This document shows positions 1 to 5,885 of a DNA stretch of 5,885 nucleotides, in pieces. The stretch is from contig CAYTAP010000171.1 in assembly GCA_964435775.1 (NCBI GenBank), positions 1 through 5,885 on the forward strand. Direction: 5' to 3'. The translations under genes were made by a program, and so were the position numbers. The notes beneath the pieces are model-generated. The model had not been told where the DNA came from. It was given only the letters and a program-made list of their open reading frames with translations, and did not search any database. Positions within the stretch are counted from its first letter, which is position 1. Each line of letters begins with the position of its first letter. The DNA comes from CAYTAP01 sp964435775. GTDB taxonomy: Bacteria; Planctomycetota; Phycisphaerae; Tepidisphaerales; Tepidisphaeraceae.

Positions 1-44
1 ACGAACTAAACCTCGTCAAAAACACTTGACAGGAAACACAGCCG

Positions 45-72
45 CTTTGTGACTTCGTGGCAAAATTCTTTC
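45..72. other. Non-coding tail downstream of purN, possibly degenerate heptamers
   Basis: This is the stretch between the left window edge and the clear heptamer array that starts at 73. No gene is visible in 1-72. The pieces CTTTGTG (45-51), ACTTCGT (52-58), GGCAAAA (59-65) and TTCTTTC (66-72) divide into 7-mers in the same register as the array at 73-107, and CTTTGTG recurs as CTTCGTG one base out of register at 53-59. This could be a worn extension of the array, or coincidence. I see no hairpin followed by a T-run that would make a terminator for purN. Confidence 0.25.
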
Positions 73-107
73 TGCCCACTGCCCACTGCCCGCTGCCGAC
101 TACCGAC
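73..107. repeat. Heptamer tandem array, GGNNAGT family, inverted (TGCCCAC units)
   Basis: There are five consecutive 7-bp units on the plus strand: TGCCCAC (73-79), TGCCCAC (80-86), TGCCCGC (87-93), TGCCGAC (94-100) and TACCGAC (101-107). Read on the minus strand and rotated, the unit is GGGCAGT. That matches the GGNNAGT family seen on the opposite strand at 738-800, so the two arrays bracket purN as inverted copies. The array overlaps the purN 3' end: the purN stop TAG (100-102) is created by the junction of the fourth and fifth units. The unit drifts progressively from left to right, as expected for a decaying tandem repeat. Function unknown. Confidence 0.75.
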
Positions 108-807
108 CTACCCTCACCCGCCGCCCCTCGATCCTCAGCAGCCCTTGCGCGAACAGCCGGATCGCCTCGGGATACGCGAGCTTCTCCTGTTCAAACACCC
201 GGGCGGCCAGTGTCTGCGCCGTGTCCCCCTCCTCCACCGGGCAGGTCCGCTGCACGATGATCGGCCCGTTGTCGTACCCATCATCCACGAAATGGACCGT
301 GCAGCCGGAGACTTTCACGCCATGATCGAGAGCGGCCTGGTGGACCTTCAAACCATAGAGCCCCTTGCCGCCGAAGCTTGGCAAAAGCGCGGGATGAATA
401 TTCATCACCTTCCCCGCCCATTTCTCCGGGATTTGAAGCAGTGACAGCCAGCCGCACAGACAGACGAGATCGACCCCCGCATCGTCACACAGCCCGAACA
501 CCTGTTTGCTGAACGAAGCGACATCCGCCGCGCCGGCGCGTTCGACGATATACGTCATCACCTTCGCCGCCGCCGCCTTCTCAATCCCCCCCAGCCCCGC
601 CCGCGACCCGATGACAATGTTGACCTTCGCGTCGAGTTCTCCCGCGCCAATTCGGTCGAGCAGGTTCTGCAGCGTCGTGCCCGATCCGCTGACAAGGACG
701 GCGAGGTTGAGAGGTGAGGTTGGCAAGGGGTGTCCGTGGTCAGTGGTCAGTGGGAAGTGGGAAGTGGGAAGTAGGAAGTAGGAAGTAGGAAGTGGAACGT
801 AAAACAT
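100..807 (-). CDS. purN: Phosphoribosylglycinamide formyltransferase (GART), PurN
   Basis: PurN transfers the formyl group of 10-formyltetrahydrofolate to glycinamide ribonucleotide, the third step of cytoplasmic de novo purine synthesis. Numbered from the ATG at 807 (235 aa), the core begins near residue 34 with a beta-strand and the phosphate-binding loop SGSGTTLQ (40-47). The folate and catalytic segment MNIHPALLPSF follows (135-145), then HFVDDGYDNGP (172-182). N136, H138 and D179 correspond to the catalytic Asn-His-Asp triad of E. coli PurN (N106, H108, D144). The core is full length. The start is uncertain: the ATG at 807 gives about 30 non-conserved residues encoded by a heptamer repeat, with LPTSYFL and LPTSHFP in tandem. 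A TTG at 726 would begin just before the conserved core. Neither has a clear Shine-Dalgarno sequence. The stop TAG lies in another heptamer array. It sits downstream of ileS on the same strand, separated by the repeat block. Family assignment is firm; the start is not. Confidence 0.95.
   Translation of the reverse strand: MFYVPLPTSYFLLPTSHFPLTTDHGHPLPTSPLNLAVLVSGSGTTLQNLLDRIGAGELDAKVNIVIGSRAGLGGIEKAAAAKVMTYIVERAGAADVASFSKQVFGLCDDAGVDLVCLCGWLSLLQIPEKWAGKVMNIHPALLPSFGGKGLYGLKVHQAALDHGVKVSGCTVHFVDDGYDNGPIIVQRTCPVEEGDTAQTLAARVFEQEKLAYPEAIRLFAQGLLRIEGRRVRVGR
738..800. repeat. Heptamer tandem array, GGNNAGT family (9 units)
   Basis: There are nine perfect-register 7-bp units on the plus strand: GGTCAGT twice (738-751), GGGAAGT three times (752-772), AGGAAGT three times (773-793) and a divergent GGAACGT (794-800). 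Variants are grouped in blocks, which suggests local unit-by-unit duplication. The minus-strand reading is free of stop codons, so the purN frame stays open through it up to an ATG at 807. One further heptamer-length linker, AAAACAT (801-807), connects it in register to the next array. It belongs to the same family, inverted, as the array at 73-107. Confidence 0.9.
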
Positions 808-835
808 TCCGCATTCCGCATTCCAAGTTCCGCAT
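808..835. repeat. Heptamer tandem array, TTCCGCA family (4 units)
   Basis: There are four 7-bp units: TTCCGCA (808-814), TTCCGCA (815-821), TTCCAAG (822-828) and TTCCGCA (829-835). The unit sequence is unrelated to its neighbours, but it keeps exactly the same 7-bp register as the GGNNAGT array to its left. A single heptamer of TTTTTTC (836-842) then leads in register to the ATCCTTC array. It lies in the ileS-purN intergenic space if PurN starts at 807. Confidence 0.8.
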
Positions 836-842
836 TTTTTTC

Positions 843-875
843 ATCCTTCATCTTTCATCCTTCATCCTTCATCCT

Positions 876-905
<30 letters not shown>
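843..905. repeat. Heptamer tandem array, ATCCTTC family (9 units)
   Basis: There are nine 7-bp units on the plus strand. They are ATCCTTC at 843, 857, 864, 871, 885 and 899, ATCTTTC at 850, and ATCCTAC at 878 and 892. The alternation of TTC and TAC forms at the right end suggests a 14-bp higher-order duplication. The minus-strand unit GAAGGAT has a TGA at each unit junction (GGATGAA). Because 7 is not divisible by 3, a run of three units offers a stop in every frame. ileS ends at such a TGA (876-878). The array is followed directly by an eight-C homopolymer (905-912, sharing its first base). Confidence 0.9.
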
Positions 906-3821
<2,916 letters not shown>

Positions 3822-3896
3822 GTCCCGGCATTTTGGCATGGAATGCCGCATCCGGCAATGGCGGGCAACGACCGGCCCGCCTCCGCTGATTCACCC

Positions 3897-5411
3897 CTAC
3901 CCCTCATACCGCTTGTCACGATAGGGGGAGACCAGCGGCGCTTCGTCCGGGCAGTGCGGGCGGCCGGCGCGTGTCCAGCCGCAATCGCGCTCGGCGAGGT
4001 CGGCGGCCAGGCGGGCGCGCCACAAGCCGATCTCCGCCTGCTTCGCCGGGTCGGCGATGCGATCCGTGCATTCGCGGGGATCGGCGTCCAAATCAAAAAA
4101 CTGTTCGCGCCCGATGCGGGGGAGCCAGATGAACTTTCGGCGGCCATCGGTGACGTAGTGCATCTCCTGCTCCATCGCGTAGCAGGCGCAATGTTCGCCA
4201 TGAATGTGCGTGCGCCACCCGCCGTCGGCGGGGGGGGCGCCGAGCAGCGGCACCAGCGAACTGCCATCGAGATGGGGCGGCGCTTCCACGCCCGCCAGGT
4301 CGAGAAGGGTGGGCATGATGTCGCGGAGTTCGACAACCTCCTCGGCGAGGGGACGGATCGGACCCTTCCCCATGAGCGAGGGCGCGGGGCGGATGACAAG
4401 CGGAATGCGGGCGGAGCCTTCGTACGCATAGGTCTTGCGCCACAGGTGATGATCGCCGAGCATGTCGCCGTGGTCGGAGAGGAAGATGAAGCAGGTGTTG
4501 CGCATCACCTCCGGAGCGAAACGGTGCATCCAGTTGAACAGCCGCCCGACCTGGGCGTCGATGAAGCTGATCTCGCCGTAATACCCGGCGCGGGCACGGT
4601 GAATTTTTTCGGGGGACAGAATGGCTCGCCAGGCCTCGGGATGGGGGATCGCGCCGGGGCGGTCATGGATGCCCGTCCAATCGCCGATGGCCGGCTCGCC
4701 CGTGGGCGCGTTGATGTACATGTCCCAGTACGCCTGCGGGGGAACATACGGCGAATGCGGACGGGCGAAGGAGATGTTGAGGAAGAAGGGCTGGTCGGCC
4801 GGGCGGTCGCGGAGGAACTCGATCGCCCGCGTCATCGTCCAGGCGGTGGGATGAAGATGCTCGGCGGCGTGCCAGGGGCGGGCCTGCCAGGCGTTCCAGC
4901 CGATCCCGTGATCGTCGGGCGTGACGCCGGCGGGGGCGTGCTCGCGCCACCAGGGGCGGTAGTCGTCGGTGAACCCCGGCGACTCGATCCGCCCCGATTC
5001 ATCGAGCGCGGCCGCGCTGAAACCCATCGTGGCTCGCTGCGGATGGAAATGCCCCTTGCCGACAAGTTGCGCGAAGTACCCCGCCTTGACCAGTTCGCCG
5101 GGGAGCGTGTGGCGAAAGTCGTCGGGGATCGGCCCCTGCCCTGCCCCCATGCCGAGGATACCCGTGTGCCACTGGTTGAGGCCCGTCCAGAGGCTCGCCC
5201 GCGCGGGAATGCACGAGGGGCACGCGCTGTAGGCGTGGCTGAAGCGCGTCCCCCCCCCGCCGTCCGTCCCCGCCGAGCCCCGGGTCCCCCCGCCGCCGCC
5301 GAGGGCGTCGAGGTTGGGCGTCTGGACGATCGGGTTGCCGTCGAGGCCCAGCGCATCGCCGCGCCATTGGTCCGCCATGATCAAAATGATATTGGGGCGT
5401 GGATCAGTCAT
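3897..5411 (-). CDS. Type I sulfatase-superfamily hydrolase (arylsulfatase / phosphonate monoester hydrolase-like)
   Basis: This is an alkaline-phosphatase-fold hydrolase, probably of sulfate esters. Numbered from the ATG at 5411 (504 aa), the N-terminus PNIILIMADQWRGDALG gives metal ligand D14 followed by Q15. The sulfatase signature CIPARASLWTG starts at C67, with C67-x-P-x-R71 as the site converted to formylglycine. Later come RPHSPY (H219), the second metal motif FLSDHGDMLGDHH (D313, H314) and K326 in WRKTYAYEG, all in canonical order. The D-Q pair with the x-P-A-R-A-S signature is also seen in choline sulfatase and phosphonate monoester hydrolases, so the substrate is open. No signal peptide is visible, so it is probably cytoplasmic, unlike many planctomycete sulfatases. 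A glycine-rich insert occupies residues 39-55. A GTG at 5432 is an alternative start adding seven residues; neither start has a clear Shine-Dalgarno. A formylglycine-generating enzyme would be needed and is not in the window. Confidence 0.92.
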   Translation of the reverse strand: MTDPRPNIILIMADQWRGDALGLDGNPIVQTPNLDALGGGGGTRGSAGTDGGGGTRFSHAYSACPSCIPARASLWTGLNQWHTGILGMGAGQGPIPDDFRHTLPGELVKAGYFAQLVGKGHFHPQRATMGFSAAALDESGRIESPGFTDDYRPWWREHAPAGVTPDDHGIGWNAWQARPWHAAEHLHPTAWTMTRAIEFLRDRPADQPFFLNISFARPHSPYVPPQAYWDMYINAPTGEPAIGDWTGIHDRPGAIPHPEAWRAILSPEKIHRARAGYYGEISFIDAQVGRLFNWMHRFAPEVMRNTCFIFLSDHGDMLGDHHLWRKTYAYEGSARIPLVIRPAPSLMGKGPIRPLAEEVVELRDIMPTLLDLAGVEAPPHLDGSSLVPLLGAPPADGGWRTHIHGEHCACYAMEQEMHYVTDGRRKFIWLPRIGREQFFDLDADPRECTDRIADPAKQAEIGLWRARLAADLAERDCGWTRAGRPHCPDEAPLVSPYRDKRYEG

Positions 5412-5501
5412 GACGCCATTGTGACCCAGCACGCGCCGATCCGCGAGGGGTGAAGGGATTCATCCTTCCAGTTCGTCGCTCACGATTCCGGCTCGTGGAT
5501 G

Positions 5502-5571
5502 GATTTTTGATTTTGGGTTTGTGATTTTCGATTTCAATCCAAAATCGACACGCGAAAATCGAAAATCCCGC
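5502..5571. repeat. Heptamer array that inverts in register (GATTTTN then ATCNAAA), with a 12-bp inverted repeat
   Basis: There are ten 7-bp units in one register. The left half has GATTTTT (5502), GATTTTG (5509), a divergent GGTTTGT (5516), GATTTTC (5523) and GATTTCA (5530). The right half has ATCCAAA (5537), ATCGACA (5544), CGCGAAA (5551), ATCGAAA (5558) and ATCCCGC (5565). The inversion creates a perfect 12-bp inverted repeat, GATTTTCGATTT (5523-5534) with AAATCGAAAATC (5556-5567), and a 21-nt loop that is exactly three units. A shorter alternative stem pairs CGATTT (5529-5534) with AAATCG (5542-5547). The AT-rich block stands out from the GC-rich surroundings. It lies 7 bp past the MATE stop and about 90 bp upstream of the sulfatase start, so it could form a hairpin in the MATE transcript. 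It lacks the GC stem and U-run of an intrinsic terminator. In 5412-5501 I see no convincing promoter. Confidence 0.8.
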
Positions 5572-5578
5572 CTCCCCC

Positions 5579-5885
5579 TCATCCGCCCGGCTCCTCCAGC
5601 CGAATACTCTCCCACTTCCCCCGATAAAACCGCGCGAACATGAAGACGCCGAGGATCAGCCCATAGGTGCTCGCCGCCAGCCACGGGCCGATCGGGCCCA
5701 GCTCCGGCCAGGTGTGCCCGACCCACCAGCCGCCGAAAACGGTGATCCCCCAGCACAAGATGCCCGTTGCCAACGCCGGAACGAGCGTGTCCCCCGCGCC
5801 GCGGAGGGCGCCGTTGTAGGTGATGTAGAGGGCGTCGAAGACCTGATACACCGCCGCGAAGATGAGCAGCACCGCCCCCTCCCGG
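5579..5885 (-). CDS. MATE-family efflux transporter, C-terminal fragment (5' end beyond window)
   Basis: The reading frame stays open to the right edge, so only about the last 100 residues of a protein normally near 450 aa are present. The segment FAAVYQVFDALYITYNGALRGAGDT (wording in two blocks: FAAVYQVFDALYI, then NGALRGAGDT) matches the helix and loop typical of the second half of MATE (NorM/DinF-type) sodium- or proton-coupled multidrug exporters. Two further hydrophobic helices follow: LVPALATGILCWGITVFGG, then PWLAASTYGLILGVFMFARF. The protein ends with a short charged tail, WESIRLEEPGG. The stop is TGA at 5579-5581, 7 bp from a heptamer array. It would act in the cytoplasmic membrane. 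The substrate cannot be told from this fragment. It is the first of the four same-strand genes in transcription order. Confidence 0.88.
   Translation of the reverse strand, partial: REGAVLLIFAAVYQVFDALYITYNGALRGAGDTLVPALATGILCWGITVFGGWWVGHTWPELGPIGPWLAASTYGLILGVFMFARFYRGKWESIRLEEPGG

Noticed and set aside
26..54. TTGACA (26-31) as a plus-strand -35 box
   Set aside because: No -10-like hexamer lies at 16-18 nt spacing, and no plus-strand gene follows.
73..107. Short repeats as a CRISPR array
   Set aside because: The units are 7-bp direct tandems without spacers, and no cas genes are present.
3835..3847. Small inverted repeat GGCAT-GGA-ATGCC in the sulfatase-ileS gap
   Set aside because: A 5-bp stem with a 3-nt loop is expected by chance and has no T-run to make a terminator. 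The gap is too short for a T-box leader.
5404..5463. Minus-strand short open frame (19 codons) ending just inside the sulfatase start, with GGAAGG in front
   Set aside because: The purine run directly abuts the ATG with no spacing, and the peptide is unremarkable, so a leader peptide is not supported.
5460..5756. Minus-strand 98-codon frame covering the MATE end and the GATTTTN array
   Set aside because: It overlaps MATE in another frame, and its middle is translated repeat (KSKITNPKSKI-like), so it is a shadow rather than a gene.

Overview
The window is GC-rich DNA carrying four protein genes, all on the minus strand. Read in transcription order (right to left) they are: the C-terminal end of a MATE-family multidrug/solute transporter, cut by the right window edge; a complete type I sulfatase-superfamily hydrolase; a complete isoleucyl-tRNA synthetase (ileS); and a complete phosphoribosylglycinamide formyltransferase (purN). 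I see no RNA genes, insertion sequences, CRISPR arrays or phage genes. A member of the Planctomycetota (Phycisphaerae-like) is my best guess. It rests on high GC, a sulfatase beside housekeeping genes, loosely packed co-directional genes, and degenerate short-period repeats between genes. It is an inference, not something proven here.

Layout: 1-72 is the sequence downstream of purN, with no gene seen. Positions 73-107 are a heptamer array that contains the purN stop codon. purN occupies 100-807. Positions 738-905 are a 168-bp mosaic of heptamers overlapping the 5' end of the purN frame and the 3' end of ileS. ileS runs 876-3821. A gap of 75 bp separates it from the sulfatase gene (3897-5411). 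A spacer follows with a third heptamer array (5502-5571), and then the MATE gene end (5579 to the edge).

The genes have no obvious common pathway. purN is de novo purine synthesis, ileS is tRNA charging, the sulfatase probably desulfates an organic sulfate ester, and MATE is a cation-coupled exporter. The shared strand and the short ileS-sulfatase gap would allow co-transcription, but no promoter is convincing.

The unusual element is the repeats. Three of the four non-coding stretches hold arrays with the same exact 7-bp period but unrelated unit sequences: GGNNAGT, TTCCGCA, ATCCTTC and GATTTTN/ATCNAAA. In the 738-905 block three unit families follow one another with no break in the 7-bp register (24 units). 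In the 5502-5571 block the units invert halfway and still keep the register (10 units). The arrays supply the stop codons of both purN and ileS and may encode an N-terminal extension of PurN. They resemble in style the heptanucleotide STRR repeats described in filamentous cyanobacteria. Two gene-level oddities accompany this: the IleS C-terminal zinc-binding motif has lost three of its four usual cysteines, and the sulfatase carries a glycine-rich duplicated insertion just before its active-site cysteine.
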